Assembly: GCA_032718865.1 (NCBI GenBank)
Contig: JALUTQ010000038.1
Location: forward strand, 1,178,001-1,242,000
Length of the DNA: 64,000 nt
Direction of reading: 5' to 3'
Source: Tilletia caries
Taxonomy: Eukaryota; Basidiomycota; Exobasidiomycetes; Tilletiales; Tilletiaceae
The notes beneath the pieces were generated by a model. It saw nothing but the letters and a program-made list of their open reading frames with translations. It made no database searches and was not told where the DNA came from. The translations under genes were made by a program, and so were the position numbers. Below are positions 22,132-32,735 of the stretch, one piece after another. Every line of letters begins with the position of its first letter. Within the stretch, counting starts at the first letter, position 1.

Positions 22132-24302
22132 ATGTCGCCTCCGCCTGAACACAGCGCGCCGCACTTCCAGCTGCCTGCCGGTCTGAAGCCAGCCGGTCCT
22201 TCGGGCGGCGAGATCCTGGGCCGGGAGCGGGCCCGGGCTTCCTTCAACAAGGACGAGCTCAGCACGTATCTCTTCGGGACCGACTTCCTCCAGAAACAAG
22301 AACGGATCGTGTCTATCCTCGAGAACGATCCGATCCTCGACAAGCGCTCGATCTACTACCTCGGACGGACCGACCTCTTCCGCTGGTCCCTCAGGAAGGA
22401 GAAGCGGCTCCAGCAGCTCCAGGTCGAGCACAGCTGGTCCAAAGAAGACCTTCTTCTCGCAGACACCTACACCGATGTCCCAGGACCCTTCAACCTGCAC
22501 AGGACCATGTTCATTACAACACTCGAGGTATGTTCCATCTTGCTCCTCTCTGCTCTCGCGCGCGCGCTTTCTCTCATGCGCAGCTGCAGAGGTAATGCTG
22601 ACAGCGTCTCTGCTCCTTACAGAAAATGGGCACCGATGAGCAACGGAAGCTCTACCTCGAACCAGCCATGAGCAACCGCATCGTCGGCTGCTACGCCCAG
22701 ACCGAGCTCGCCCACGGCTCCAACGTCCAGGGACTCGAGACGACAGCCACCTGGATCGAAGCCGACAAGGAGTTCGAGATCCACAGTCCGTCACTCACAG
22801 CCAGCAAGTGGTGGATCGGAGGTCTGGGTCGCACCGCTGACCACGCCATCCTCATGGCACAGCTCATCATCAACGGCCAACGTAAAGGCCCGCACCCGTT
22901 CGTCATCCAGATCCGCGACGTCCAAACGCGCGAGATCCTGCCCGGCCGTCTGATCGGTGACATCGGTCCCAAGGCGGGCTATGCAGGCGTAGACAATGGG
23001 TTCATGCTCTTCGACCACGTCCGCGTCCCACATGTCGCCATGCTCGCCAAACTCTCCCGTCTCGAACCCGACTCGGGCCTCTATCACCCGCCGGCCAACC
23101 CGGCGCTGAACTACGGCACGCTCAGTTGGGTCCGCGCCAACATCGTCCAACAGGCGTCCAAGGTCCACATGCGGGCCGTCACCGTCGCCATCCGGTACTG
23201 TGCCATTCGACGCCAATTCGCAGACCGGGATCACCCCTTGTACGAGAACGGGAAACCGCTCGAGACGCCCGTGCTCGACTACACCATGGTCCAAGTCCGC
23301 CTCTTCCCACTTCTCGCCCGCGCCTTCGCATTCCACTACACGGCCAACTATATGTTTGACCTCTTCCATCGAAACCAGGCCAACGTCGAGAAGGGCGACC
23401 TCTCGCTCCTGGCCGACATGCACGCCACCTCCTCCGGACTCAAGTCGTACACCTCCATCGCATCCGCCCAGGCCATCGAGGACTGCCGACGCGCCTGTGG
23501 CGGGCACGGGTTCTCCCTCGCCGCCGGTCTGCCGACGCAGTATGCAAACTACCTCCCGACCGTGACGTGGGAGGGCGACTCGTACATGCTTACACAGCAA
23601 GTCGCCCGCACGCTCTTCAAGACCATGCGCGCCCTCAAGGTGGGCAAGGGTCCCAAGGAGGACACGGTCACGACGGACTACATGAAGCGCTACCTGCGCG
23701 CGCCCTCGGCCCGCGCCTCGGTCGCATTCACAGGCGACCTCCTCGACCCGCTCTTCTTCGCCCGCGCCTTCGGCCACCGCGCCGCCTTCCTAACCGAGCG
23801 CGCCCTCTCCCTCCGCGACGACCACAAACGCTCCTGGAACGAGCTCCTGGTTGAGATGTTCCAGATGAGCAGGGCCCATTCGGAGTATGTCGTTGTGAGG
23901 CAGTTCGCGTTTGCGATTTTGAACGACGAGGATCTCAATTCGAGGCCTGCAATTCGGAATGTCATGCAGCAGCTCTTCTTGCTGTATGCGACGCACACCA
24001 TGGTCGAGGAGGGTGCGGACTTCCTCGCGTCGGGTTTCATTGACCCGACCCAGTTCGCCCTCCTCCGCTCGACGGTGATGAAGTCCCTGGCCGAGCTCCG
24101 GCCCAACGCAGTCGCGCTCGTTGACAGTTTCGCCCTCCCGGACTACCTCCTCAACTCGGCTCTCGGCCGGTCCGACGGGAAGGTGTATGAGTCGCTCTTT
24201 GACTTCGCGCTCAGGGAGCCGCTGAATGCTGTGAAGTGGAACGTCAATGTGGATGATTTGGAGACGCTGGACATCGAGAAGGCCGAGAGGAGCAAGCTGT
24301 GA
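22132..24302 (+). CDS. POX1: Peroxisomal acyl-CoA oxidase
   Basis: join(22132..22527, 22623..24302), 691 residues; the 95-nt intron has GTATGT...TACAG ends and joins TLE to KMGTDEQ in phase. The enzyme oxidises fatty acyl-CoA to trans-2-enoyl-CoA with FAD and passes electrons to O2, making H2O2; this is the first step of peroxisomal beta-oxidation. Diagnostic blocks are GCYAQTELAHGSNVQGLET (FAD/substrate region), TASKWWIGGLGRTADHA, PFVIQIRD, GDIGPKAGYAGVDNGF, and TWEGDSYMLTQQVAR with the expected catalytic base Glu449. The last three residues are SKL, a canonical PTS1 signal. Length fits the 660-700 usual for the family. No breaks were found, so this is the best-preserved gene in the window. 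The downstream neighbour is convergent. Confidence 0.96.
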
Positions 24303-24561
24303 AGGCGCTCCCTCTGCCCTTTGCGACACACTCTCAGGACTTTTCCTCCCCCTTTGTACCATCTGATCCTTCTGTCCACTTACTCCATTTGGAATGTCAA
24401 TATTCATGCTCAAGCCTCCGAAGTGTGCCGCACAGCTGCTCCTCACGCACGGATAAAGAGTGATGTTAAAATGCAGGTTTCGATATTGTTCCCAAGGTGC
24501 CAGCAGACAAGCCCTCTAAACCGACGCGAGCGATCGTCCGCGCTTGGCCCGTGGGCCTCTT

Positions 24562-26186
24562 CTACAGGTAGGTAACTTGTGTGCCCCTGCAGGGAAGAAA
24601 GGTAACAAGCAGACGGTCAGTCAACACAACCCTTGCCCAACGCGAAAGCAATGAATGCCAACTTACATCCGAACGGTATCCCACAGTCTCCTCGCTAATC
24701 CACCGACGACACTCCCCTGCCCCTGCGTCAGCTGACCCGCCGACGTTATCGATGAGGACGACCTCGCGCGGGCCCAGCGCGGGTATGCGATGGCCAGTAC
24801 GAAGAGGATGAGGGAGATGTACCGACTGAAGGACCAGGTGCGCGGGGAGAGGTAGGTGCTGAGCATGGTGCTTACGCCTCTCCTTGTGTCTTGCTGATCT
24901 TGTTGTTGTTGGACGGGAAGAGGGGAGGATGGGGACGAGGAATCGAAGTCGCGTTGCGATCGGACCTTGTCGTTGGCGGCGCGAATGAGATCGGTTGTCA
25001 GATGCCCCTCGTCCTCGTCATCCTTTTCGGGCGCTGGCAGTCTGGGCGACGGTGAGGATGTTGTTGGCGGTGACAATGGCTGCGGAGAAGAGAGTGCTGG
25101 TGTCGATGCTGATAGAACCGCCCTCCCATTAGCTGTATGACTCCGTTTCCCGTTTACCGCACTCCTCCCTCCCGCCTGCTGCGATTGTTGCTGCTGCTGA
25201 CCGCCTGAAGCAGCAGCCACGGCAATGCGGACCTTCGCCTCTGACACCTTTCTCTCTTCCTCCAGCACTTTCGCCAACTCGACTCTCCTCTCCTTCCCAC
25301 TGACCACCTTCGAATGCAGACCGTCCAACTCGGCGAGGAGTTGTCTCTTCGTGGTTTCGTCTAGGACAGAGTAACCGATCGTTTCGGAGGCGTACTCCCA
25401 CTCGTTGGAGCGGAGGGCAACGAGCTGGAGGCAGTAGAGGGGCAGGATGCGGCGGTACGTTTCGTCTGCGGTTGTGCTTGTGCTGGAGTTCTTGCCGGCG
25501 GAGGTGTAGGCTGCCAGGAACCATTCTGCGAGGGAGCGCGCTGCGAAGAGACCTGCTTGTGGACCATGACCATTCGCAGCCGGCACTTTCGCCCCGTTGG
25601 AGGGGAGGGAAGGTGTACTAGCCGACAGCGCAGTCTTTGATGGCGTTGAATTGGATTTGTTCTGCTCGCCATCGTCGTCGAGCTTGAGACAGGCGAAGAT
25701 CAGGGTGACCAGGACATTCGCGGGTACAGCGAGGGCGAGAAGGAGCGTCTCTTGGTCCGCTGGTTGGAGTGATGCCTGTGGACGAGGGCGCTGAGTTCCG
25801 CTGCCGCTGCTGCTGCATACGAAGAGCGTGTCCGCCCAGAGATGGGCGAGGAAGGCCGTCCTGTCCATGTCGAGCATCTCCCTCGGATCGGCCAGCTCCA
25901 ACGTTTCCCTATCGCCGCCATTCTTGCGGGCCGAGGAGAGCACAGCAAGAGTCTGCTGCCGGCGCGCACTGCTGTCGGCTGCGTGGGAGGTGTAGAGCGT
26001 CGAGAGGGCGGTGATGCGGAGGATGAGGAGCTTGGCGGTGTGTTGATCTTCGCTGCTGCTGCTGCTGCTGCTGGACGAGGCCGCGGACGCGAGGGCGAGA
26101 GGCAGCGCAGCGGAGACCTGGACGATGGCCGACGCGTAGTTGCGCTGCAGGAACGCGCGCGTCGCTTCCGCCTGCACCGACGACAT
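24562..26186 (-). CDS. Tail-anchored protein, possible Pex26-type peroxin
   Basis: Proposed as complement join(24562..24586, 24667..26186), 514 residues. The frame is open further upstream, but ATG 26186 (MSSVQAEATRAFLQRNYASA) starts the good coding sequence. An 80-nt intron with GTAAGT...TGCAG ends adds a last exon ending GTQVTYL. The N-terminal half is helical, with repeat-like segments (ILRITALSTLY, YRRILPLYCLQLVALRSNEW, ETTKRQLLAELDGL). Residues about 325-445 are Ser/Pro/Gln-rich and disordered. A single hydrophobic segment near residues 467-483 (YISLILFVLAIAYPRW) is followed by a short basic tail, the layout of a tail-anchored protein. Fungal Pex26, the peroxisomal anchor of Pex1/Pex6, has this layout, and the convergent neighbour is a peroxisomal oxidase; the assignment is inference from these facts. 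Confidence 0.5.
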
Positions 26187-26520
26187 CTTCTCGCTCTTTC
26201 CTATGTTTACAGATCCCTTCCCAGCTGCGGCGAGGTCGAGCTGCACTGAGCACAGTGGCATCGTTGCGAACTGTTGTTCGACCGCGTCGCCCAGACAGGT
26301 CATGGGCTTCGCCATGTGGAGGAGAGTCTCAAGAGTCTTGATAAGTGTCGAGAAGAAAGTGCGATGGTCGAGGACGACGGTAACCGTCTCCACGACCTCG
26401 ACCATCCGCACCCTTCTCGCCATCCCCTCTCTCACCTGTTCCCTACCTTTTCGTTCTTTCTCTACCTTACACTCATACTTTACAATCCCTTTCTTCATTC
26501 ACACGTCCATACCCCCCCCC

Positions 26521-26568
26521 AGATCGTCCAGATCTCTGACCATCCACATCCCAGATCGTCCAGATCTC
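26521..26568. repeat. Short direct repeat before the DIRS element
   Basis: AGATCGTCCAGATCTC occurs at 26521-26536 and again at 26553-26568, just after a run of C bases. It may belong to the left terminal region of the DIRS-type element, whose exact ends I could not fix. Confidence 0.5.
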
Positions 26569-26781
26569 AAGCTCGTCCGAGCGTGTCCAAGACCAAACCG
26601 TCCTCAAGATCTCGTCGCCCAGACAGATCAGTACCATAGGTACGTCCAGTCCGGACCGTCCATTGCCCAGAGTAGTCCGCTCACACTGACCAGTCCTACC
26701 CCGTCACGTCCATGACCACAGTCCCACGCCAGCCCGGCCAAGTGTCCCCGAGCACGACTGAGTCACATCTCCCACATCCTT

Positions 26782-29700
26782 GTGCGGCAAGTGACAGCCC
26801 GTCTGATGAACCCGGACGCCCCGGCACCGGCACTTGCTCAAGGAGCAGCAGCACCAGCCCAAGCGGCGGCAGCACCAGCCCAAGCGGCAGTAGCACCAGC
26901 CCAAGCGGCAGCAGCACCAGCCCAAGCGGCAGCAGCGCCGGCCCAAGCAGCGGCAGCACCGGCCCGAACAGCAGGAGCACCTGCCCAGCAAGACGCCCAA
27001 GTGAACGCCGCCCAAGACCAACAAGACCCGCAGGACCGTCAGGCCCCAGCGAACCAAGCACAGGCGGCAGGCCCCGCAGCAAACGCTGACCGTCAACCTC
27101 GCCGAGAAGGTGCAGAGAACGACCAAGGCAACGACCCTGATCTCAACGACGTCCCAGAGGGCGAACAACACCGACACGAAGGACTCGATATTACTCCGGA
27201 ACAGCTGGCCGAAGCTGAGGTCCTGATCGCCAACCGCAAGACATGGATCCAAGAGCTGGCCCCAGAGCTCGACAAGAAGGCCAGAAAGGACCTGACCGAG
27301 CTCGCCCACAACGTCATCTTCACCTCGGAGCACACGGCAAGGGACGCCTTCGAAATGTCCCTGGCCAACATCCAACACCGCCGCCAAATCCACGAGGCCC
27401 TCGGGCGGGAACTGAACACCTCCTCGGACTCGATCGAGCCGGACCCCGCCCCACCAGCACAGAAGGCGCCCAGCCTCGCTGCACCACATCCCAAGAAGCG
27501 ACAGGCTTCGGAGGAGGTCGACAAACGGGCCAAGAAGCGTCGGACGTCCAAGGGCCGGTCGAAGAAGAAGGGCAAGTCCAAGTCCCGGACCAAGGACTCC
27601 TCCTCGGACGACGATTCGTCCACAGACTCCTCTTCCTGCTCGTCCTCGTCGCAACGATCCTTCTCCTCGGACGACAGTTCCGACTCGGAGGACAGCTCGG
27701 ACGAGGAAAACCCGAAGTGGGTCGCCGGCAAGAGCAACTCCCGCGTGTGGGGTTCGCTCAACATACCAGACCGAGTGGCGAGAAAGGTGGACAAGGGGGA
27801 GTATGTGGACTTGTGGTGGTTCACACCTCAGTCATTGAAGCTGAAACACGAGGAGAAGAGTCGGAAGCATCTCACATTGGAGGGTGGGACACTGCGCACG
27901 GCCGAGCCCGCCAAGCCGTCCGGCTTCCTCGAGGACGAGGACCTCGATTGGGACGACTTCCTATATGCGATCGACAAATGGATGGACACCATGGAGGACG
28001 AGGACATCGTGCTCAAGACCAGGAAGGCCTGGGACCGGTTCAATTCCAAGGTCCGGAAGCACCAGCAACGGGAGAAGCCGCGAGTCAAGAAGGCCCTGCA
28101 GATCCTACACCAGTGGCAGCGCAAGTGCTTCGCACACGACACACGCCAAACGAAGAACAAGCGCAAGAAGATCCGCCGGGATACCAAGCTAAGCGACGCG
28201 GAGAAAGCGAAGAGGCTCGACGTGCTACGCCAGTTCGACCCGGAGGTCTGGCCGAAGAGGAATTTCAAGCGCATCCTCAAGGAACTCAAGGAGCGCTCCG
28301 ACGACCGGGTCGAGAACGAGCTGGCGCTCTTCAAGGCAAGTGTGGCGGCCGGGTTCGCTCACTCCTCCACCTCAGCTGGTCCCAGCCGCAAGACAAACTC
28401 CAGCGCCCCGCCGAGCAGCCCTCACCCGGGCAATCGCAACTCGTCCAAGCCCAAGGGCCAACAGCCTTTCGGCCCGGGGGCAACCCGCAAGACCGTCCCT
28501 GCGGCCGCTGCGGCTCAAAGTCTCCCCATTCTCCTCGCGCGTGCATGGCGGAGGTCCTCGCCGCCGACCCGTCCCGCCCCACCTTCGCGACCAACAACCA
28601 ACACGGCCAGCTCATCAAGCGAGAAGGAGGCCAGCGGGTCTGCACGGGGTACAACTACACCACGTGCCAGTACCCCGCTTGCACACACGCACACGTCTGC
28701 TCCCTCTGCGGAAAGAGTTCCTGCCAGGGACAGCGATGCCCCTTGGTCACCGCAAACCCTCCTCCGTCGGGCGCGGCGGCTCGATCCTGAGGGATGGAGT
28801 CGTGCTCTGCGGAACCACGGCCTTCTCGGACAATATCACCAAATCGTCCCAGCCCTCCGAGAAGGTATCAGCATCGGCATTCAACCGCCGATACGGACGT
28901 ACATTGCTGCCCACCACCTCTCAGCTACTTCAAACGCTGCAGAGGTGGAGAGAATTATTGCGAAGGAGTTGGAGTTGGGAAGATACTCCGGACCCCACGA
29001 GATCGACGAAGTCCGACGCATTGTCGGCCCCCATTTCCAAACATCACCACTCGGGCTGCGACCAAAGCCGAACGGCAAGTTCCGTCCCATCCAGGACTTC
29101 AGCCACGACCCAAAACCCAACAGAGACACCCCAGACACCTCCATCAATGCCCAGCTCCACCCCGATGAATGGCCCACTACTTGGAACTCGTTCCGAGACA
29201 TGTGCGCGGCAATCCTCCGCCACCCAAGGACAGCACAAGCGTTCGTCCGAGACGTGGTGTCCGCCTTCCGCCAGATCCCCATGCACCCTTCCCAATGGGC
29301 GGGGACCGTCGTCGAATGGAACGGCGCCTTCTATGTCGACCTATTCCTCGCCTTTGGCCTCGGACCGGCCTGCGGAGTCTATGGGTTGTTCGCCGATGCC
29401 TTCGCGGACATCGTCCGGGCGGAAGGACTTGCGACCACAGCGCACTGGGTGGACGACAACGTCTTCATCCGCGTCCTTCAACGAGACCTCCCCCGCGTCA
29501 ACATCAAACGCAAGCTCCTACTCAAGACCATCACAGGCGGACCGCAAAGACGGGGCGGCCGTCTCTTCTGGACCTCCACCGACGGGGTCGAACACACCGA
29601 GGACTATGCCCAGCCACTCAAGTCGCAGCCTGGGGCCGAAGACGGCTACAACTGCAGCCTGGCCGACATCGACAGGATCTCGGCTCAACTGGGGTGGCCG

Positions 29701-30549
29701 TGGGAGCCCGAGAAGGACTCCCCATGGTCCACCACGTTCAAGTACGCGGGTATCGTCTACAACATCGCGACCAGGGAAGTGGCCCTCCCCGAATCCAAGA
29801 GGGAGAAGTACCTTGCGACCATTGCTGAGACAAGGGAGCAAGCAGCGGCGCAGGGCGGGCGCCATCAGCTCCCCGTCATCGAGAAACTCCACGGCCAATG
29901 CCAGTGGGCGAGGAACGTGTACACCGAGGGGAAGTGGCACCTCGCCGGCCTCCAAGCGTTCATCAAGACGGCCAGTCAGGATCGGAAACTGCGCCACCAA
30001 TGGCGGCACGGAGGGAAGAAGTTGGCCGACGATATCGACCGGTGGGAGCGCACCTTCCGCTGTCAAGACAACACGTGGCGCTCCTTTGACCCCGCCACGC
30101 CCGTGGACATCGATTGCTACTGCGACGGTTCCACTTCCTTTGGAGTCGGCCTTAGTATTCAAGGGCGTGAACGGGCGTACCCGCTCAGGGACGACGCGGT
30201 TGGCATCACGGATATCAAGACCGTCGAAGCCCTTGCCCTGGAGCTTGCTGTTCGCACTGCCATCGAACTGGGCTACAGTGATCGCCCTCTACTGGTACAC
30301 ACGGACAACACTGCGGTCCTTGGCGCCTTCAAGAAGGGCAGGATGGCGGCAGCTGGTCCAGACGAGGTCCTCCGCCGAGTTGCGGTTCACGAGACCAGAG
30401 CCCGTCTCACGATCCACCTCCGGTGGGTCGACACAAAGAGCCAACGGGCAGACCCCCCGTCCCGCGGCCTCATCTCGTCCAACCTCCCCCGCCTCCCTAT
30501 CCCGAGCATGGATGCAGAGCTGGGCCGGTGGTTCCGGCCGAGCTGGTAG
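26782..30549 (+). CDS. DIRS-type gag-like / reverse transcriptase / RNase H polyprotein
   Basis: A 1255-residue open frame. Residues about 10-70 are a tandem AAPAQA repeat (18-bp unit), followed by acidic and lysine/serine-rich segments (SSSDDDSSTDSSSCSSSS) and a helical region. The RT starts near residue 735: LGLRPKPNGKFRPIQDFSH, RDVVSAFRQIPMHPSQW, FGLGPACGVYGLFADAF and the catalytic HWVDDNVF (D-D). RNase H follows with CYCDGSTSFGVG, ALALELAVRTAIELG, LVHTDNTAVLGAF and RADPPSRG, which supply the D-E-D-D residues. The usual zinc-binding segment is not in this frame but in the overlapping one (see 28490-28745), so the gag part probably changes frame. It would copy the element's RNA into DNA. 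Confidence 0.85.
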   Translation: MRQVTARLMNPDAPAPALAQGAAAPAQAAAAPAQAAVAPAQAAAAPAQAAAAPAQAAAAPARTAGAPAQQDAQVNAAQDQQDPQDRQAPANQAQAAGPAANADRQPRREGAENDQGNDPDLNDVPEGEQHRHEGLDITPEQLAEAEVLIANRKTWIQELAPELDKKARKDLTELAHNVIFTSEHTARDAFEMSLANIQHRRQIHEALGRELNTSSDSIEPDPAPPAQKAPSLAAPHPKKRQASEEVDKRAKKRRTSKGRSKKKGKSKSRTKDSSSDDDSSTDSSSCSSSSQRSFSSDDSSDSEDSSDEENPKWVAGKSNSRVWGSLNIPDRVARKVDKGEYVDLWWFTPQSLKLKHEEKSRKHLTLEGGTLRTAEPAKPSGFLEDEDLDWDDFLYAIDKWMDTMEDEDIVLKTRKAWDRFNSKVRKHQQREKPRVKKALQILHQWQRKCFAHDTRQTKNKRKKIRRDTKLSDAEKAKRLDVLRQFDPEVWPKRNFKRILKELKERSDDRVENELALFKASVAAGFAHSSTSAGPSRKTNSSAPPSSPHPGNRNSSKPKGQQPFGPGATRKTVPAAAAAQSLPILLARAWRRSSPPTRPAPPSRPTTNTASSSSEKEASGSARGTTTPRASTPLAHTHTSAPSAERVPARDSDAPWSPQTLLRRARRLDPEGWSRALRNHGLLGQYHQIVPALREGISIGIQPPIRTYIAAHHLSATSNAAEVERIIAKELELGRYSGPHEIDEVRRIVGPHFQTSPLGLRPKPNGKFRPIQDFSHDPKPNRDTPDTSINAQLHPDEWPTTWNSFRDMCAAILRHPRTAQAFVRDVVSAFRQIPMHPSQWAGTVVEWNGAFYVDLFLAFGLGPACGVYGLFADAFADIVRAEGLATTAHWVDDNVFIRVLQRDLPRVNIKRKLLLKTITGGPQRRGGRLFWTSTDGVEHTEDYAQPLKSQPGAEDGYNCSLADIDRISAQLGWPWEPEKDSPWSTTFKYAGIVYNIATREVALPESKREKYLATIAETREQAAAQGGRHQLPVIEKLHGQCQWARNVYTEGKWHLAGLQAFIKTASQDRKLRHQWRHGGKKLADDIDRWERTFRCQDNTWRSFDPATPVDIDCYCDGSTSFGVGLSIQGRERAYPLRDDAVGITDIKTVEALALELAVRTAIELGYSDRPLLVHTDNTAVLGAFKKGRMAAAGPDEVLRRVAVHETRARLTIHLRWVDTKSQRADPPSRGLISSNLPRLPIPSMDAELGRWFRPSW
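28490..28745 (+). other. Zinc-knuckle segment in a second open frame
   Basis: In the frame open from 27243 to 28790 the sequence reads CGRCGSKSPHSPRAC near 28499, then CTGYNYTTCQYPACTH and HVCSLCGKSSCQGQRC up to about 28740. This is the cysteine-rich nucleic-acid-binding pattern of gag-like proteins in basidiomycete DIRS and related elements. The main RT frame reads low-complexity Ser/Thr here. So the real gag product must shift by one base before 28490 and the RT must be reached by another shift or a separate start. Confidence 0.6.
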
Positions 30550-30929
30550 TCGGGGACAACCTGCTGACGGCGGCGACGGAGAAGACCCGCCGGAGAAGAA
30601 GGGCCGGGCCCCAGAGAGGGGGGGCATGCGGTCCAGACGAAGGTCCTCAAGACGACCGAGACTTGGCGTCACCTGCTGGAGGACTGGAAGGAGAAGTCGA
30701 TCAAGAAACGGACACCGCAGGCGCGCCCGGAAAGCCAGGAACTCACGTACGTACCCACCCCTCGTGCCCCAACGCCCTCGTCCACCCCCACACCGGAGAC
30801 CAGCGCTCTCAAGCCCCCGCAGTCGTTTGCCAGCGGAAACGGCTTGCCCTTCGTGCCACCAAAGCCGAAGAAGAGGAACGGACCGAACAAGCCAGAGCAA
30901 CCGCATCCCGGTCGTTCCGACGGTAGACC

Positions 30930-31980
30930 GTCCTGAGGCGGTCGATGGACCGGAACGGTTCACCAGGTGGAGGCCCCCGCGACACCTACGCCCCCCCACA
31001 AACCGATCGGACCGAGAGGAGGAGGCGGTCCGGCAGGCCATCATCGCGTCCTTCGCCCCAGGCACGAAGAAGGGATACGGGACAGCGATGGCCCACTGGC
31101 ACCGGTTCTGCGATGAACATGAGGTGACAGAGGAGAGGCGATGTCCAGCCGACCCCGAGCTGGTCGAACTGTGGATCGCGAAGGAGGCAGGCATCAAGTC
31201 GGGCGGATATTTGAGCGACTGGGTGTCCGGCTGAAAGCCTGGCACCATCTCAACAACATACCGTGGCTTGCAGAGGAGGAGCGACTGCGCCTTGTCAAGA
31301 GGGGCGCGCGGTACGAACAACCGCCGCCTCGACCACCGAGAGCGCCGATGACAGCAGAATGGCTGGAGGGTATCATGGCGTGGATGCGGGTCGAGGACCC
31401 GGCGGAGGTGGCTGCTGTGGCCCTGGCGTGTTGCGGTGTCTGGGGCTTGTTCCGGCTCGGGGAGCTCGTCGTCGGAGAGGACGGGTTCGACCCGAACGCC
31501 CACGTCACGAGAGATCGTATCGGACGATGCTGGGTCCGAGACCGACTCACGTACACGGTCAGGCTGCCGAGGACCAAGACGCAACACCAAGGAGAGACGG
31601 TGGTGCTCACCCAACAAGCCCATGTATCCAACCCGATCGGGATGCTGGCCGTGCATACCAGCACCAGCCCGACCAATGACCCCGCCGGCACCCCTCTGTT
31701 TGCGTACAGGGAGGGTAGCGTCCTCGTGGCGATGACGAGGACCAAGTTCCTCGACCTCATGGCGGTCCTCGCCGAGCGAGCTGGTCTGGAGAAGAGGACG
31801 GGGCACTCCATGAGGATTGGGGGGTGCACGTCGCTGCTGAAGAAGGGCGTACCGCTGGAGAAGGTGATGCTCCAGGGGCGCTGGGATTCGAACTCGTGGA
31901 AGAGGTACGTGCGGGATCATGCTGAGATCCTTGCACCGTACCTGGTCGGAAGCGAGACCGGCGCAGAAGACCGCGCCTGA
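30930..31980 (+). pseudogene. DIRS-type tyrosine recombinase with one frame break
   Basis: The N-terminal core-binding part lies in one frame to about 31232 (EEEAVRQAIIASFAPGTKKG, AHWHRFCDEHEV, LVELWIAKEAGIKSGGYL). The catalytic part is one frame over from about 31205 to TGA 31978-31980. Catalytic residues are visible: Arg in GLFRLGELVVGEDGF, His-x-x-Arg in TGHSMRIGG, and the Tyr nucleophile in WKRYVRDHAE. The shift at about 31232 needs one extra base (GGCTGAAA versus a doubled C), after which GYLSDWVSG would run into LKAWHHLNN. The enzyme would integrate the circular cDNA by site-specific-type recombination. The start codon is not determined. Confidence 0.75.
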
Positions 31981-32587
31981 CCGACAGACCACCCGACCTA
32001 CCCACCAAGTAAGCACCAGAATGGGCGGAGTGTTCACCTTGCGGCTCCACACGCGCACGCCGACCAGGCACTGACCGTCGCGCTATCCTTTACAGGAAAT
32101 GGGAAGCGCGTGGAGCCAAAACAGCTAGGAGAACTACCTCCGATCGGCGCGGCTATCAGATAATAGCATCGCCGTCTGGCCCATTCTGTCCGTTCAACTA
32201 ACACGTGTGATCAACTGAATGAATTGCATAGAAGTGAGAGAATAGCCAGACCTTGAACTCCAACCGACACATGAGAGCGAAGGCTCGGCCCGTTCCAGCG
32301 GAAGATGGGATTGCCCGTTCCATTCCTCACGCTCTGAGACCTCCTCGAACGACTTCAAGGAGGGCCAGAACATCGTCCCTACCGGCCCTCCTCGTTCCTC
32401 CAATTCAGACACAGACGCAGGCTGTCACAAACAATGCACGCGCTCTTGGCTTGCAGGTGGTAACGTCCCGCCTTGTGGTACGATCAGCTGGCTCACACCT
32501 GCAGCGACCCAATTGGGACCCCTCCAGCTGGGTGGCTAATTTCTCCTGCCCTCGCTGGCTCTTCTCTCCGCCATCGGCACACTTACC

Positions 32588-32598
32588 GCATATATAAC
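32588..32598 (+). promoter_or_regulatory. TATA-like element
   Basis: GCATATATAAC lies about 145 bases upstream of the ATG at 32736, with a pyrimidine-rich stretch between them, the usual look of a fungal promoter and transcription start region. Confidence 0.4.
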
Positions 32599-32735
32599 AC
32601 TGCTGACCTTTCTGATTCTTGCCCACTTGCTCACTTTCAACCTTCCTCTCTTCTCTTCTATCTCTCCCCCTCTTCGTGTCCTCTCTTGTTGTCGCAGCTC
32701 CTCCCTCTCCGGCCTTTCTTCCACAGCTCGTCCAT

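Larger units (their letters stand above)
26640..32060 (+). mobile_element. DIRS/Ngaro-type tyrosine-recombinase retrotransposon
   Basis: One strand carries, in order, a gag-like region with zinc motifs, reverse transcriptase plus RNase H, and a tyrosine recombinase. This order, with a recombinase instead of a DDE integrase, defines DIRS-order elements. No methyltransferase is seen, which fits Ngaro-like rather than DIRS1-like members. Flanking genes are the tail-anchored protein (divergent, start 26186) and the cysteine-rich secreted protein (32736). Terminal repeats could not be identified by eye, so the ends given are approximate. One frame break in the recombinase suggests an inactive or mis-assembled copy. 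Confidence 0.8.

Noticed and set aside
22791..23777. Minus-strand 328-residue frame over the acyl-CoA oxidase
   Set aside because: Antisense shadow of a well-supported enzyme.
26187..26498. Longer N-terminus for the tail-anchored protein
   Set aside because: The upstream extension is of poor coding quality, with Lys/Glu/Val-rich noise; ATG 26186 begins the good sequence.
28340..31234. A 964-residue plus-strand open frame overlapping the DIRS RT
   Set aside because: Most of it is out of frame with clear RT and RNase H motifs and is Ser/Pro/Arg-rich noise from high GC; only its last part, the recombinase N-terminus, is real.
30289..32058. A 589-residue minus-strand frame over the DIRS recombinase
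   Set aside because: It is antisense to a domain with all catalytic residues and has no recognisable content; GC-rich shadows are common here.
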